Part shown: positions 38,636 to 48,566 of the stretch, piece by piece | How positions within the stretch are numbered: position 1 is the first letter of the stretch | How the letters are laid out: the number at the start of each line of letters is the position of its first letter | Source of the DNA: Stutzerimonas xanthomarina DSM 18231 | GTDB lineage: Bacteria; Pseudomonadota; Gammaproteobacteria; Pseudomonadales; Pseudomonadaceae | Direction of reading: 5' to 3' | Assembly (NCBI RefSeq): GCF_900129835.1 | Contig: NZ_FQXA01000003.1 | Location: 1-64,000, forward strand | DNA: 64,000 nt | Translations under genes and position numbers: made by a program | The notes under the pieces: model-generated | Told to the model about the DNA's origin: nothing | Databases searched by the model: none | The model's input: only the letters and a program-made list of their open reading frames with translations

Positions 38636-39526
38636 ATGACGCATCGCAACGCCTTATTGGCAATCCATTTCGGCGCGCTGATGTTTGGGCTGTCCGGTGT
38701 GTTCGGCAAGCTGGCCGAGAGCGCGCCCGTGATCATAACGCTCGGCCGGGCGGGTTTCGCTGTCGTGGCGCTGTTACTGGCCGCGCATTTCCTGCGTAGC
38801 GGTGGCGCAGCCCCAAGCCCACGCCAGCGGGCCGGGCTGCTGCTAGGCGGTCTGTTGCTCGGCGGCCATTGGCTCACCTTCTTCATCGCCGTAAAGATCG
38901 CCGGTGTCGGTATCGCCACATTGGGTTTTGCCAGCTTTCCGGCGTTTACGGTCTTACTGGAGGGGTTGCTGTTCCGCGAGCGCACCCGCCCGGTTGAGTT
39001 CGGCATGGTGGCCCTGGTCTGTGTTGGACTGCTATTGGTTACGCCACAATTCGATCTCGCCAGCGACAGCACGCTGGGTCTGATTTACGGCATCCTTTCG
39101 GGGCTGATGTTTGCGCTGCTTTCGTTGCTCAACCGTGCGGTTACCCGCGGTGTGGACCCGGTGCAGGCAGCGCTCTGGCAGAACGGCATCATCCTGCTTT
39201 GCCTGCTGCCTTTTACATGGTCATCACTGCCGGCAGTGCCCGCCATGGACTGGCTGTGGCTGGCCTTGCTCGGTGTGCTCTGCACTGGGCTGGCCCACAG
39301 CCTGTTCGTGGCAAGCCTGAAAGTGCTGAAAGCACGGACGACATCGGTGATCTTCGCGCTGGAGCCGGTATATGGCATTGCGATAGCCTGGTGGCTGTTT
39401 AATGAACAACCTTCGCTGGGGATGCTCGCTGGCGGGGCGATGATCATCCTCGCCTCGGTCATCACCAGCCGACTGAAAACGCCGGCCGTGACGAACCCCG
39501 CCTCGCCTATCGCAAAAGCACGTTAG
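38636..39526 (+). CDS. EamA/DMT-family transporter
   Basis: 296-aa membrane protein with ten predicted TM helices in two EamA repeats (about residues 5-140 and 150-285). The second repeat ends LEPVYGIAIAWWLFNEQPS, typical of the drug/metabolite transporter family. The cargo is unknown. The 177 bases between cyaB and this gene include a possible 52-codon ORF judged unreliable. Confidence 0.85.
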   Translation: MTHRNALLAIHFGALMFGLSGVFGKLAESAPVIITLGRAGFAVVALLLAAHFLRSGGAAPSPRQRAGLLLGGLLLGGHWLTFFIAVKIAGVGIATLGFASFPAFTVLLEGLLFRERTRPVEFGMVALVCVGLLLVTPQFDLASDSTLGLIYGILSGLMFALLSLLNRAVTRGVDPVQAALWQNGIILLCLLPFTWSSLPAVPAMDWLWLALLGVLCTGLAHSLFVASLKVLKARTTSVIFALEPVYGIAIAWWLFNEQPSLGMLAGGAMIILASVITSRLKTPAVTNPASPIAKAR

Positions 39527-39715
39527 ACGCCGACACCGTAAAAGCCGGTCGCCAACCCGGCGACCGCCGGCATCAATGCGAGTGACGGGGTACATCAGCG
39601 CCACGGCAGCCCACCAGAAAGTCCCGCGAGGTCTTAGTCGTCGACTACCAGATACTTGCGCGCGAAAGCACGGCGCAACCGCGCTAGCCTTTGCGGGTTC
39701 GATTCGGTGCTTCTT

Positions 39716-40003
39716 CTATCTTTGCCTGTCGTTATGCCCGAGATCCCGTTGTGGATCGATCTGATCGCGAACGCGCTGTTTCAGCTCTTTGGCTTCGGGA
39801 AAGCCGCCGTCCAGCTTGCGCTCCCATATCTGCACGCCGTCGCAGGTGATGTGAAAGGTCCCGCCCGTTGCAGGCACCAGCGACACCTTGCCGAGGTCAT
39901 CCGAAAACGTCGAAAGCAGCTCCTGTGCAAGCCATGCAGCGCGCAGCATCCACAGACATTGGGTGCAGTAGGTGATGACGATCTCCGGTTTGGTATCGGT
40001 CAT
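39716..40003 (-). CDS. SelT/SelW/SelH-family (Rdx) thioredoxin-like protein
   Basis: 95 aa. The redox CxxC is CTQC in ITYCTQCLWMLRAAWLAQELL, with the conserved ATGGTFHITCDGVQIWERK following. Homologue of selenoprotein W, with Cys in place of Sec. The ATG at 40003 matches homologue length, but an in-frame ATG at 40048 has a better ribosome site (GGAGGA, 7 bases), so a 110-aa form is possible. The role is thought to be redox-linked. Confidence 0.85.
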   Translation of the reverse strand: MTDTKPEIVITYCTQCLWMLRAAWLAQELLSTFSDDLGKVSLVPATGGTFHITCDGVQIWERKLDGGFPEAKELKQRVRDQIDPQRDLGHNDRQR

Positions 40004-40078
40004 ATCAAGGCGCTCGGTAGCTGACGGGGCGCCTATAATAGCTGCCATTTCACGTTCCTCCGCCCGGTATGCGCCTTC

Positions 40079-42259
40079 ATGTCTCGTCTGCTTTTTCTGC
40101 TGATCCTGCTCGTGCCCCTGGCAGGCTATGCCGATACCCAACCACGTACTGGGCTGGTGCTTTCCGGCGGTGCGGCACGGGGGCTAGCGCACATCGGTGT
40201 GCTGAAAGCGCTGGAAGAGCACAGCGTGCACATCGACGCGATTGCCGGTACCAGTATGGGCGCAGTCATCGGTGGGCTCTACGCGGCGGGCTACAGCGTG
40301 GAAGAACTGGAAGAGCTGGCACTCGGCCTCGACTGGCAGCAGGTACTGTCTGACGACCCGCCGCGGCAGGATGTGCCTTTCCGACGCAAGCAGGACGACC
40401 GTGACTTTCTGGTCAAGCGCAAACTCAGCTTTCGCGACGACGGCAGTCTCGGATTGCCGCTTGGCGTCATTCAGGGGCAGAACCTCGCGCTGCTGCTCGA
40501 GCGCCTTCTCGTGCACACCAGCGACACCCGTGACTTCGATCGTCTGCCAATCCCCTTCCGCGCGGTCGCAACGGATATTGCCAACGACAAGAAAGTCATC
40601 TTCCGCAGCGGCCATCTGCCTCAGGCCATTCGCGCCAGCATGTCGATCCCCGCGGTGTTCGCCCCGGTCGAAATCGAAGGCCGTCTGCTGGTCGATGGCG
40701 GTATGGTCGACAACATTCCCATGGACGTCGCCCGCGAAATGGGCGTGGACCGGCTGATCGTGGTGGACATTGGCACGCCACTGCAGCCTCGTGAGCAACT
40801 GCTCACTGTCGTCGATGTACTCAATCAGTCGATCACCATGATGACCCGACGTAACTCCGAAGCGCAGCTGGCGACACTCCGCCCGGAAGATCTGCTGGTG
40901 CAACCGATGCTGGCCGGATTCGGTTCGACCGATTTCGGTCGCACGGAAGCGCTAATCGACGCCGGGTATCGTGCGGCCACCGCGTTGGACGCTCGGCTGA
41001 ACGCCATGCGCAGCGAGAGCGGCGGCAGCCTTGCGCTGAGCCTTGCCCGCTCAGCCGAGCCTCGTACCCCGCTGATTACCGCTGTGCGGATCGAGAACGA
41101 CTCGAAAGTCGGTGACGCAGTGATTCGCCGGCACATCCGTCAGCAGCTGGGCAAGCGGCTGGATCTTCAGGACCTGCAGAAAGACATGGGCACCCTGTAC
41201 GGCCTGGACTACTTCGAGCAGGTCGAATACCGCGTCGTGCACGGTAATCCAGGCAATACGCTCGTTATCACCACCCGTGAAAAACGCTCCGGCACCGACT
41301 ATCTACGCCTGGGTATCAACCTCTCGGATGATTTTCGCGGTGACAGCGCTTTCAATATCGGTGCGAGCTTCCGCAAGAACGGCATCAACGAGCTCGGCGC
41401 CGAATGGCTGACGCGCCTGCAACTTGGTGACCGACAGGAATTCTTCAGCGAGTTCTATCAACCGCTGGATGCGGGTTCGCGCTGGTTCGTCGCGCCCAAC
41501 CTTTTTGCCGAAGCGCAAAATGTCGAGGCGATCCTGGACAACGACCCTATCGCCGAGTACCGGCTGCAGCGCTATGGCTATGGGCTGAGCCTGGGTCGCC
41601 AGATCGCCAATAACGGTGAAATCCGTTTCGGTGTTGGGCAGGCCTGGGGTGAAGCCGATGTTCGCGTCGGTGACCAGCAACTGCCGGACTTTTCCTTCGA
41701 GGAAGGCTACTACCAGCTGCAGTATTCGTTCGACACGGTGGACAACGTCGACTTCCCTCGTGAGGGAGAAGATATCGGTCTGTCCGTTCGCCAGTACGAC
41801 CCAAGCCTGGGTTCTGATGGGCGTTATCGCCAGTGGGAGTTCCGCCTGGACAAGGCCGTCAGCTTCGGACTGGATACGTGGGTGTTTGGCGGACGCTACG
41901 GACGCACCCTGGATGACGCAGAGATCGTCACCTCAAGCTTTTTACTTGGGGGTGCGCGGCAATTGTCGGGCTTCAGGCAGGATGCCGTCTCCGGTCAGAA
42001 TATCAGCCTGGCCCGCATGATCTACTTCCGCCGAATGACGCCCCGTTCGTTTCTGCCGCTGGACTTTCCCTTGTACCTGGGGGCGTCGCTGGAACGCGGT
42101 CGTGCCTGGAACAACGACAACGCGTTCGACAGTGGTTATATCAACGCCGGCAGCGTTTTCATCGGTTACGAGACGCCGCTCGGGCCGCTGAACTTCAGCT
42201 ACGGTCTGAATGACGAAGCTGAGCGCGCGCTGTACATGAATCTCGGCCGCAGCTTCTGA
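40079..42259 (+). CDS. plpD: Patatin-like phospholipase with outer-membrane barrel (type Vd autotransporter)
   Basis: 726 aa. Signal peptide (about 1-18), patatin domain (about 24-320) with the oxyanion loop SGGAARGLAHIG, nucleophile Ser59 in GTSMG and the catalytic Asp206 in VDGGMVDN, then a POTRA domain (about 335-415) and a 16-strand-type barrel ending in phenylalanine (NLGRSF). This is the P. aeruginosa PlpD architecture, a secreted class A1 phospholipase. It ends at a terminator and faces the fimV-like gene. Confidence 0.93.
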   Translation: MSRLLFLLILLVPLAGYADTQPRTGLVLSGGAARGLAHIGVLKALEEHSVHIDAIAGTSMGAVIGGLYAAGYSVEELEELALGLDWQQVLSDDPPRQDVPFRRKQDDRDFLVKRKLSFRDDGSLGLPLGVIQGQNLALLLERLLVHTSDTRDFDRLPIPFRAVATDIANDKKVIFRSGHLPQAIRASMSIPAVFAPVEIEGRLLVDGGMVDNIPMDVAREMGVDRLIVVDIGTPLQPREQLLTVVDVLNQSITMMTRRNSEAQLATLRPEDLLVQPMLAGFGSTDFGRTEALIDAGYRAATALDARLNAMRSESGGSLALSLARSAEPRTPLITAVRIENDSKVGDAVIRRHIRQQLGKRLDLQDLQKDMGTLYGLDYFEQVEYRVVHGNPGNTLVITTREKRSGTDYLRLGINLSDDFRGDSAFNIGASFRKNGINELGAEWLTRLQLGDRQEFFSEFYQPLDAGSRWFVAPNLFAEAQNVEAILDNDPIAEYRLQRYGYGLSLGRQIANNGEIRFGVGQAWGEADVRVGDQQLPDFSFEEGYYQLQYSFDTVDNVDFPREGEDIGLSVRQYDPSLGSDGRYRQWEFRLDKAVSFGLDTWVFGGRYGRTLDDAEIVTSSFLLGGARQLSGFRQDAVSGQNISLARMIYFRRMTPRSFLPLDFPLYLGASLERGRAWNNDNAFDSGYINAGSVFIGYETPLGPLNFSYGLNDEAERALYMNLGRSF

Positions 42260-42267
42260 AGCGCTGC

Positions 42268-42289
42268 GGCTGGCTGCGGCCGGCCTTTT
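42268..42289 (+). terminator. Intrinsic terminator of plpD
   Basis: Stem GGCTGGC (42268-42274) / GCCGGCC (42279-42285), with one G-T pair and a four-base loop, followed by TTTT. It begins 9 bases after the plpD stop. Confidence 0.75.
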
Positions 42290-42305
42290 AGAGCGTACCT
42301 AACGG

Positions 42306-44270
42306 TCAGGCAATCTGCGCCAGCAACTCATTGACCTGCTGCCGCTGCGCCTCATCACCCTCAGTCGCGAGGGTTTCTAGAATGGCGCATGCACTTTCCA
42401 TATTGCCCTGCTTGATATACGCAACGGCCTGGTTGAGGCGGACCAGGTGCTCGGGATTCGGCTCGAGCTGTCGCAACTCCTCCGCGGTTGGTTTCGACTC
42501 CACCGGCTCCGCATTGCCGAGCAACGATGTCAGCTCGCCAAGCGTCAGTACCTCATCGAAACCATCAATCAACGGCTGCGCGGGGTAAGCCTGCCCGGAT
42601 TCCATCACTGACGTTTTCTTGGCGGGGTTGGATGCTGCTTCCAGAGAAGCTGCTGCCAATGATTCCTCCAAAACAAACGTGATGTCCGGATCCAGGAACG
42701 TCTCAGATGCTACTGGTGCGGATGCAGCAACAGCCGAAGCCAAAGCGGGATGCAACGCGAGCAGCCGATCGAGCTGTGCCTGTTCGCCACCCGCGTGCAG
42801 GTAGGCATCGGCAGCCGCGCAGTAACTGGCAATGTCGCCGGCCTCAGCAAGAAGCTCGAGATGGCGAAGCCGAATATCAAGTTGTGCGGGTGCCCGCTCG
42901 ATTCCGCGCGACAGCACGTCGATCGCTTCATCACGACGGCCATAGGTGATGTAGATGGCGGCCGCTTCGAGCGCGTCGGTTTCGCTGACAGATGCATGCG
43001 CCGGCTGGCGGGGCATTTCCGCGGCTACAGCAACCGCCACCGGCGGTACGCGCTTCGGCTGCGCCGCGGCCAGGGGCGTCGCATCTGGGTATTTGCTCTG
43101 TGTTTTTTTACGCCGACCGAACCACAAGCCACCCAGCAGCATGGAAATCAATACTCCACTGCCGGGCAATGCCCAGTCCTGCCATCGGAACGACGACGCA
43201 GGCCCGGCTGGGGTCGACTCCACTGGCTGCGCAACCGGCTGCTCTTCCGGCGTAATCGTCGGTGCTGATTGGTGTGCAGCCGTCGAATCAATCGCTTGCG
43301 GTCGCCCCTGCTCGACCAATTGTGTTGTAACGGTTTCGAGCTGAAGCCGCATGTCGATCAGCATCTGCTTGAGCTGCTGATTCTCTTCACGGCTGGCGGC
43401 CAGTTCTTCGAACAGCTGACGGCGCAGCATGGCTACCTGATCGTCAACACGTGCCGGATCGGCAGTGATGGGCTCAGCTGGATTGGCATCCGGCGTCCGC
43501 TCGCTCTGTACGATGGTCTCGGCGACCGGCGCCGCCGCAGCGGGCTCGATGGGCGCCGGGGCGGCTTGTGTTGCTGCATCGGGCAGCAGCAGATGCGCAC
43601 CCGCTTTGAGAAGCGCCGCATTACCACCGGCAAAGGCATCTGGATTCAACGCCTGAATGTCGCGCATGAACTGCGCCTGTGACGTCTGTGAGCCATCGGC
43701 ATACGCACCGGCGATCGTCCACAAACTCTCGCCACTTGTCACCCGGTGGCGTTTACCCTGAGACGCTTGAGGTAGCTCGGCAGGCGGCACGAAACGCACC
43801 GGCACGGCAGGTACCGGCGAAGCCACGGCTTGCGAATTATCGACGACAAAGCTGCTGGGGACTTCAGACGGGCTTGGCATCGGGTCGAGCAGAACGGTGT
43901 ATTCCCGGAGCATCCGGCTCTTCGCCCGGGTGATCTCGACGAGAAAGTTCAGATAAGGCTCGCGGACTGGCTTATTGCTCGCAACGCGGATCCGGCTGCG
44001 GTTACCGTCGATCACCGGCGTGAATCGCAGATCCTGCAGAAACGCCAGCCTCTCGACACCGACCCGTGCAAAGTCGGTGCTGGAAGCCAATACGACGCGA
44101 ATGTCATCGGCGCTGAGATCGCCTGCGTCCAGCAACTCGATTTCGGCACTCAGTGGCTGATTCAGAGCGGAGTTGAGCGTGATATTGCCCATCCCCAGGG
44201 CGGAAACCATGCCCGAATAGATCAGCGAGCCAGAGGCCACTGTGAACAAGACTCGACGACCGAGTGCCAT
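42306..44270 (-). CDS. FimV-like LysM membrane protein
   Basis: 654 aa. Signal peptide, FimV N-terminal domain (about residues 27-130, LGMGNITLNSALNQPLSAEIEL), LysM (about 175-225, HRVTSGESLWTIAGAYADG), a coiled coil (about 275-325), one TM helix (about 360-380), a linker and a C-terminal TPR-like FimV domain (about 600-650). It is shorter than the 900 or so residues of FimV proper, and next to plpD it matches the FimV paralogue found there in P. aeruginosa, so I leave the symbol blank. GGAGG precedes the ATG. Confidence 0.87.
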   Translation of the reverse strand: MALGRRVLFTVASGSLIYSGMVSALGMGNITLNSALNQPLSAEIELLDAGDLSADDIRVVLASSTDFARVGVERLAFLQDLRFTPVIDGNRSRIRVASNKPVREPYLNFLVEITRAKSRMLREYTVLLDPMPSPSEVPSSFVVDNSQAVASPVPAVPVRFVPPAELPQASQGKRHRVTSGESLWTIAGAYADGSQTSQAQFMRDIQALNPDAFAGGNAALLKAGAHLLLPDAATQAAPAPIEPAAAAPVAETIVQSERTPDANPAEPITADPARVDDQVAMLRRQLFEELAASREENQQLKQMLIDMRLQLETVTTQLVEQGRPQAIDSTAAHQSAPTITPEEQPVAQPVESTPAGPASSFRWQDWALPGSGVLISMLLGGLWFGRRKKTQSKYPDATPLAAAQPKRVPPVAVAVAAEMPRQPAHASVSETDALEAAAIYITYGRRDEAIDVLSRGIERAPAQLDIRLRHLELLAEAGDIASYCAAADAYLHAGGEQAQLDRLLALHPALASAVAASAPVASETFLDPDITFVLEESLAAASLEAASNPAKKTSVMESGQAYPAQPLIDGFDEVLTLGELTSLLGNAEPVESKPTAEELRQLEPNPEHLVRLNQAVAYIKQGNMESACAILETLATEGDEAQRQQVNELLAQIA

Positions 44271-44582
44271 GAAACCTCCGCTGGTGGCGCTCGGCGCACT
44301 TCCTCGCCGGTCCACGGTTCGATTACTGAACTGTGACGCGGTTATCGACTGATGCGGCAGAAATTAGAGGCAGTTCGTCGGTTTACGCGCAAAGGCATTG
44401 TGCCACTATCGACAAAGCATCGCCTAGCGTCAAAAGACAAACGGTATAGAAAGGCAGTGCCTGAAATCGGGCGTTTATCCAGACGAGCTTAAAAGTCGCA
44501 TATGGCGCGGCCATCGCACACCTAGGTTATGGCCAAATCCCTCGTCGCCTTTGCATCAAACGCGAGCGAGCCAGCGCTGCCG
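44271..44582. other. 312-base gap between the marR and fimV-like genes
   Basis: No coding sequence is convincing here. On the minus strand TTGACG (44433-44428), a 17-bp spacer and GATAGT (44410-44405) form a plausible promoter for the fimV-like gene, leaving a leader of about 125 bases. I see no terminator after the marR gene, so read-through is also possible. Confidence 0.45.
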
Positions 44583-45020
44583 TTAACGCTTGGCTTTAAC
44601 CAGGTTCGCCAGAATCCGCTCATGCACTTGCTGGCACTTGCGCAGGTCTTCTTCCTCGATGCCGTCGAAAAGCTCGTGGCGAACCTGAGTGGAAATCGCC
44701 TCGATTCTCTGGATAAGCGGGCGCGCCGGGGCACCGAGCGTGATCAGCTTGGCGCGGCGATCACCGGGAGCCGGCTGGCGATGTACCAGCCCTTGTGCTT
44801 CGAGGCTGTCCAGCAACCGCGCCAATGTTGGCCCCTCGACCGCAACGCTCTGTGCAAGCTCACGTTGGGTAGGGTCGTGATCGAACCGGGCTAGATGCAG
44901 CAGCACTAACCATCGGGCTTGAGAAAGATCAAGATCTGCCAGACGGCGGTCCAGCTCAGCGCGCCAGCCACGCGAAAGTTGAGCCAGCTGCATGGCGAAG
45001 CGGTGTTGGTCGGGATACAT
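44583..45020 (-). CDS. MarR-family transcriptional regulator
   Basis: 145 aa with the winged helix at about residues 40-105: TQRELAQSVAVEGPTLARLLDSLEAQGLVHRQPAPGDRRAK contains the recognition helix and the wing. The flanking helices form the dimer interface. It is oriented with the fimV-like gene downstream, and palindromes lie just upstream of its own start. The ligand and targets are unknown. Confidence 0.9.
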   Translation of the reverse strand: MYPDQHRFAMQLAQLSRGWRAELDRRLADLDLSQARWLVLLHLARFDHDPTQRELAQSVAVEGPTLARLLDSLEAQGLVHRQPAPGDRRAKLITLGAPARPLIQRIEAISTQVRHELFDGIEEEDLRKCQQVHERILANLVKAKR

Positions 45021-45041
45021 GGAGCGATCTTTCCGGAAAAA

Positions 45042-45060
45042 CTAATTATTAGCGAGCTAA
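45042..45060. promoter_or_regulatory. Overlapping palindromes upstream of the marR gene
   Basis: CTAAT-T-ATTAG (45042-45052) and TTAGC-GA-GCTAA (45049-45060) overlap, 22-40 bases before the MarR-family start codon. MarR proteins commonly bind A/T-rich palindromes at their own promoter, so this is a candidate autoregulatory operator. Confidence 0.45.
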
Positions 45061-45186
45061 CCACAGCACCGAAAGACTGGCAAGGCTACCATCGGATCGG
45101 TACGTAACCCTGTGTTGCGGCGCCCCCATGCTAGGCCCCTCGGCAAGCACGCGTAGCGACGACGCGCCGCATCGCAAGAGTTGGCG

Positions 45187-47310
45187 CTAGAGCTCGAATT
45201 CCGCTTGCAGCGAGGCGCGCACGCAGAACAGCACCGCTTCCGGAACACGCCCGGCAAACTGTTCGGCGACTGCTGCGACCGGTGGCAACTCCCCTTCTCC
45301 GTCGAGGAAGGCCTCCTGAATCTCGCCGAGCAGCTCCTCAGGCAGATCCAACGCCTGCTCGAGGCTCAGCTGCTGTTGGCCTATGGCTTCTGCAAGCATG
45401 GCGTACACGTTCTTTTCGCTGCAGTCGAGTTGCCGTGCGATCTGAGCAGGCGTCATTCCGGCACGTGCCAGCGTGATCAGCTCATGACGAACATCCGCGG
45501 GCGACTTGGCCAACGGTGCCGTACCCTGCAGGACTTCGAGAAACGCTTCGCCATAACGCTCCAGCTTGCGCGCGCCCACGCCGCTGATGCGCGCCATATC
45601 GCTGAGCGTGGCGGGCTGGCTGCGCAGCATCTCAAGCAGGGTCGCATCCGGGAAGATGACGTAAGGTGGCACGCCGTGCTCCTCGGCCAGCTTGCGCCGC
45701 AGTGTGCGCAATGCTTCCCAGGTCTCGCGTTCCTCGCTGCGCACCAACTGACTCGCCGCGCTGGCAGCCGACTTTGGCGCCTTGGTGGGCAGCTCGCGAC
45801 GCAGCTCAAGGGTCACCTCTCCCCGGAGCAAGGTACGGCAAGTGTCGCTCAGACGCAGCCCACCGAAACCATCCAGATCGACGTCAACGAGGCCCCGCGC
45901 AACCAACTGACGAAACAGCGATCGCCACTCTCCTTCGGAAAAGGCTCTGCCTACGCCAAACACCGACAAATGCTGATGACCGAGACTGCGGACCTTTTCG
46001 TTGTCCCGCCCGAGGAGGATATCGACCAGGTGGCCAACACCGTAGCGCTGGCCGCTGCGGTAAATCGCCGACAGTGCTTGCCGAGCCGGTTCGGTGGCAT
46101 CCCAGGTCTGCACGCCGTCGACACAATTGTCACAATGGCCGCACGGCTCTGGCATCTGCTCATCGAAATAGGCCAGTAACACCTGGCGCCGGCAGCGGGT
46201 TTCTTCGCACAGCGAGAGCATCGCGTCGAGCTTGTGCTGCTCGATGCGTTTATGTCGCTCGTCACCTTCGGAGCTGTTGAGCATCTGCTTGAGGAAGATC
46301 ACGTCCTGCAACCCATACGCCATCCAGGCATCGGCAGGCAGACCATCCCGGCCTGCGCGGCCGGTTTCCTGGTAATAAGCTTCCAGCGACTTCGGCAGAT
46401 CCAGATGCGCGACGAAACGCACGTTGGGCTTGTCAATGCCCATGCCGAACGCGATGGTCGCAACCATGATCAGGCCTTCCTCGTTGAGAAAGCGCTTCTG
46501 GTGAAAAGCCCGTAAATCGTTCGGCAAGCCGGCGTGGTAAGGCAATGCCGGAAAGCCCTGCTCGGTGAGGAAGGCGGCAATATCATCAACTTTCTTGCGC
46601 GACATGCAATAGATGATGCCGGCATCACCACGCCGCTCAGCAAGGAACCCCATCAGCTGCTTGCGCGGCTGTTCCTTCGGCACGATGCGATAAAAAATGT
46701 TCGGCCGATCAAAACTCGACAGGAATCGCTCGGCGTTCCCCAGATGCAAGCGCTGAACGATTTCCTCCCGCGTGCGCTTGTCAGCCGTGGCAGTCAGCGC
46801 AATCCGCGGGACACTGGGGAAAAACTCAGCCAGTTGGCCGAGTTGCAGGTACTCGGGACGAAAATCGTGTCCCCACTGCGATACACAGTGCGCCTCGTCG
46901 ATGGCGAACAGACCGATCTGCAAGCGCTGCAAGAAGGCCAGCATGCGCGATTGAACGAGCCGTTCGGGCGCCAGATAGAGCATCTTGATTTCGTTTCGGC
47001 GCAAACGGTCGGCGATGTCGCGCTGCTGCTCGGCCGTCAGGGTAGAGTTGAGAGCCGCCGCCGCAACGCCCAACTCTTCAAGCGTGGCCACCTGATCGTC
47101 CATCAACGCGATCAGCGGCGACACCACCACAGCCAGGCCTTCGCGGAGCAACGCCGGCACCTGATAGCAAAGCGATTTACCACCGCCGGTCGGCATCAAT
47201 ACCAACGCATCGTCGCCGTCGGCCACGCGCTGGATGATCGCACCCTGGTTGCCACGAAACGCGTCGTAGCCGAATACATCTTTGAGAATGCGCTGTGCCT
47301 GATCGAGCAT
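45187..47310 (-). CDS. recQ: ATP-dependent DNA helicase RecQ
   Basis: 707 aa, 3'-5' helicase for recombination and fork repair. Walker [17 protein letters not shown] box [18 protein letters not shown], helicase C domain with YHAGL and [12 protein letters not shown], the zinc cluster [27 protein letters not shown] winged helix and HRDC (about 500-590). About 100 residues beyond HRDC, a length typical of Pseudomonas RecQ. The ATG at 47310 has GGAG 8 bases upstream; the 42-residue ORF extension is unsupported. Confidence 0.94.
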   Translation of the reverse strand: MLDQAQRILKDVFGYDAFRGNQGAIIQRVADGDDALVLMPTGGGKSLCYQVPALLREGLAVVVSPLIALMDDQVATLEELGVAAAALNSTLTAEQQRDIADRLRRNEIKMLYLAPERLVQSRMLAFLQRLQIGLFAIDEAHCVSQWGHDFRPEYLQLGQLAEFFPSVPRIALTATADKRTREEIVQRLHLGNAERFLSSFDRPNIFYRIVPKEQPRKQLMGFLAERRGDAGIIYCMSRKKVDDIAAFLTEQGFPALPYHAGLPNDLRAFHQKRFLNEEGLIMVATIAFGMGIDKPNVRFVAHLDLPKSLEAYYQETGRAGRDGLPADAWMAYGLQDVIFLKQMLNSSEGDERHKRIEQHKLDAMLSLCEETRCRRQVLLAYFDEQMPEPCGHCDNCVDGVQTWDATEPARQALSAIYRSGQRYGVGHLVDILLGRDNEKVRSLGHQHLSVFGVGRAFSEGEWRSLFRQLVARGLVDVDLDGFGGLRLSDTCRTLLRGEVTLELRRELPTKAPKSAASAASQLVRSEERETWEALRTLRRKLAEEHGVPPYVIFPDATLLEMLRSQPATLSDMARISGVGARKLERYGEAFLEVLQGTAPLAKSPADVRHELITLARAGMTPAQIARQLDCSEKNVYAMLAEAIGQQQLSLEQALDLPEELLGEIQEAFLDGEGELPPVAAVAEQFAGRVPEAVLFCVRASLQAEFEL

Positions 47311-47555
47311 GCCGGTCTCCGAAACAAGACGCGCGAGTATACGCGACACAGCCGCCCGGTTCAGACCGAACACCGCAGCTGCGCGATAGTCGGGTAACCC
47401 ACGCTTGCGCCGCGGAACTCCGCGCTGATTTTTCAATCAGTCGAAGACGCAGAGGCTGGAAACGGCTTCGGCTGCCGTGGCGTCAAAGCGCGCGGTAGCC
47501 GGAGGCCTGCAGCTCGTCTAGAATCAGCGCTGTTTTCTCTCCAAGGTAGCCATCG

Positions 47556-48143
47556 ATGTCCTTCGCCGAGCAACTCGCCCGCCTGCAAGTGTTTCTGGAT
47601 GCAGATGATCTGCACGAAGAAGCCCTCGATTACATCGCCGCCCATGGCTACCTGACCGCCCTGTGCATCTGCTCTGAACAAGTGCCCGAGCGCGAGTGGA
47701 TCGACGCACTGTTTGCCGAGCCGCCAAAATACGCGGACGACACCGAGCGCGAAGCCATCGAGGCGACGCTGATTCAGCTCAAGGCACACATTGCCCGGCA
47801 ACTGGCCAGTGATGAGGACATGGAGCTCCCTTGCGAACTCGACATGGGTGACGAGCCTGACGAGTCCGACCTGCGCGGCTGGTGCATCGGCTTCATGGAA
47901 GGCGTGTTCATGCGCGAGTCGGTTTGGTTCGAAGATTCCGAGGAAGAAGTCAGCGAGCTGCTCCTGCCAATCATGGTTGGGTCAGGGCTGTTTGACGAGC
48001 AACCCGAGTTCAGCGATATCGCCACCGACCAGGATCTGGTTGCGGAGATGGTCGAGCAGATTCCCGAGATCCTCACGGCGCTGTATCTGATCTGCCATGC
48101 GCCGGAAGAGAAGCCCGCGCTTCTCAAACCGCGCAAGCACTGA
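47556..48143 (+). CDS. YecA/UPF0149-family protein
   Basis: 195 aa, acidic and helical. LRGWCIGFMEGVFMRESVW and the helical N-terminus SFAEQLARLQVFLDA fit the UPF0149/YgfB-YecA family. It lacks the C-terminal SEC-C zinc motif found in longer YecA proteins. Function unknown. It is divergent from recQ. Confidence 0.82.
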   Translation: MSFAEQLARLQVFLDADDLHEEALDYIAAHGYLTALCICSEQVPEREWIDALFAEPPKYADDTEREAIEATLIQLKAHIARQLASDEDMELPCELDMGDEPDESDLRGWCIGFMEGVFMRESVWFEDSEEEVSELLLPIMVGSGLFDEQPEFSDIATDQDLVAEMVEQIPEILTALYLICHAPEEKPALLKPRKH

Positions 48144-48157
48144 CGTCGGACAGCCTC

Positions 48158-48559
48158 TTGGCTCATCGCGATATTCCGACGTATCGCAACCCAGTAGCGC
48201 GCTATGTACTGCTGGTGATCGGCTGGCTAAGCGTCACGCTCGGCATCATCGGGATTTTCCTGCCGGTCCTGCCCACGACGCCTTTCCTCCTTCTCGCTGC
48301 CGCCTGCTTCGTCCGTAGCTCTCGACGTTTCTACGACTGGCTGGTGAAACATCCGCGGCTCGGCCCCTGGTTCCGCGATTACCTGGAAGGCAACGGCATT
48401 CCGGTCAAGGCCAAGGTGTACGCCATCGCGACCATGTGGTTCAGCATTGGTGTCTCCTGCTGGCTGGTGCCGATGTTCTGGGCGCGTATCGGCATGCTGG
48501 CCAGCGCGACCCTGGTCAGCGTCTATGTCCTTCGCATGAAAACGCTCCCTGCGCGCTGA
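48158..48559 (+). CDS. DUF454 (YbaN) inner-membrane protein
   Basis: 133 aa with three to four TM segments. The conserved GIIGIFLPVLPTTPFLLLAAACFVRSSRRFYDWL is diagnostic for DUF454. I accept a TTG start at 48158, 14 bases after the preceding stop, because it gives the full family N-terminus; no better start lies upstream. Function unknown. Confidence 0.82.
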   Translation: MAHRDIPTYRNPVARYVLLVIGWLSVTLGIIGIFLPVLPTTPFLLLAAACFVRSSRRFYDWLVKHPRLGPWFRDYLEGNGIPVKAKVYAIATMWFSIGVSCWLVPMFWARIGMLASATLVSVYVLRMKTLPAR

Positions 48560-48566
48560 GACGCAC

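Noticed and set aside
38484-38639. 52-codon plus-strand ORF between cyaB and the EamA transporter
   Set aside because: Its stop overlaps the next start, which is suggestive, but there is no good ribosome site and no recognisable sequence.
39576-39764. 62-codon plus-strand ORF after the EamA gene
   Set aside because: Low-complexity Arg/Cys-rich product overlapping the SelW-like gene on the opposite strand; no family or ribosome site.
45181-47397. Several ORFs of 200-330 codons opposite recQ
   Set aside because: Antisense to a full, motif-complete helicase; no independent coding evidence.
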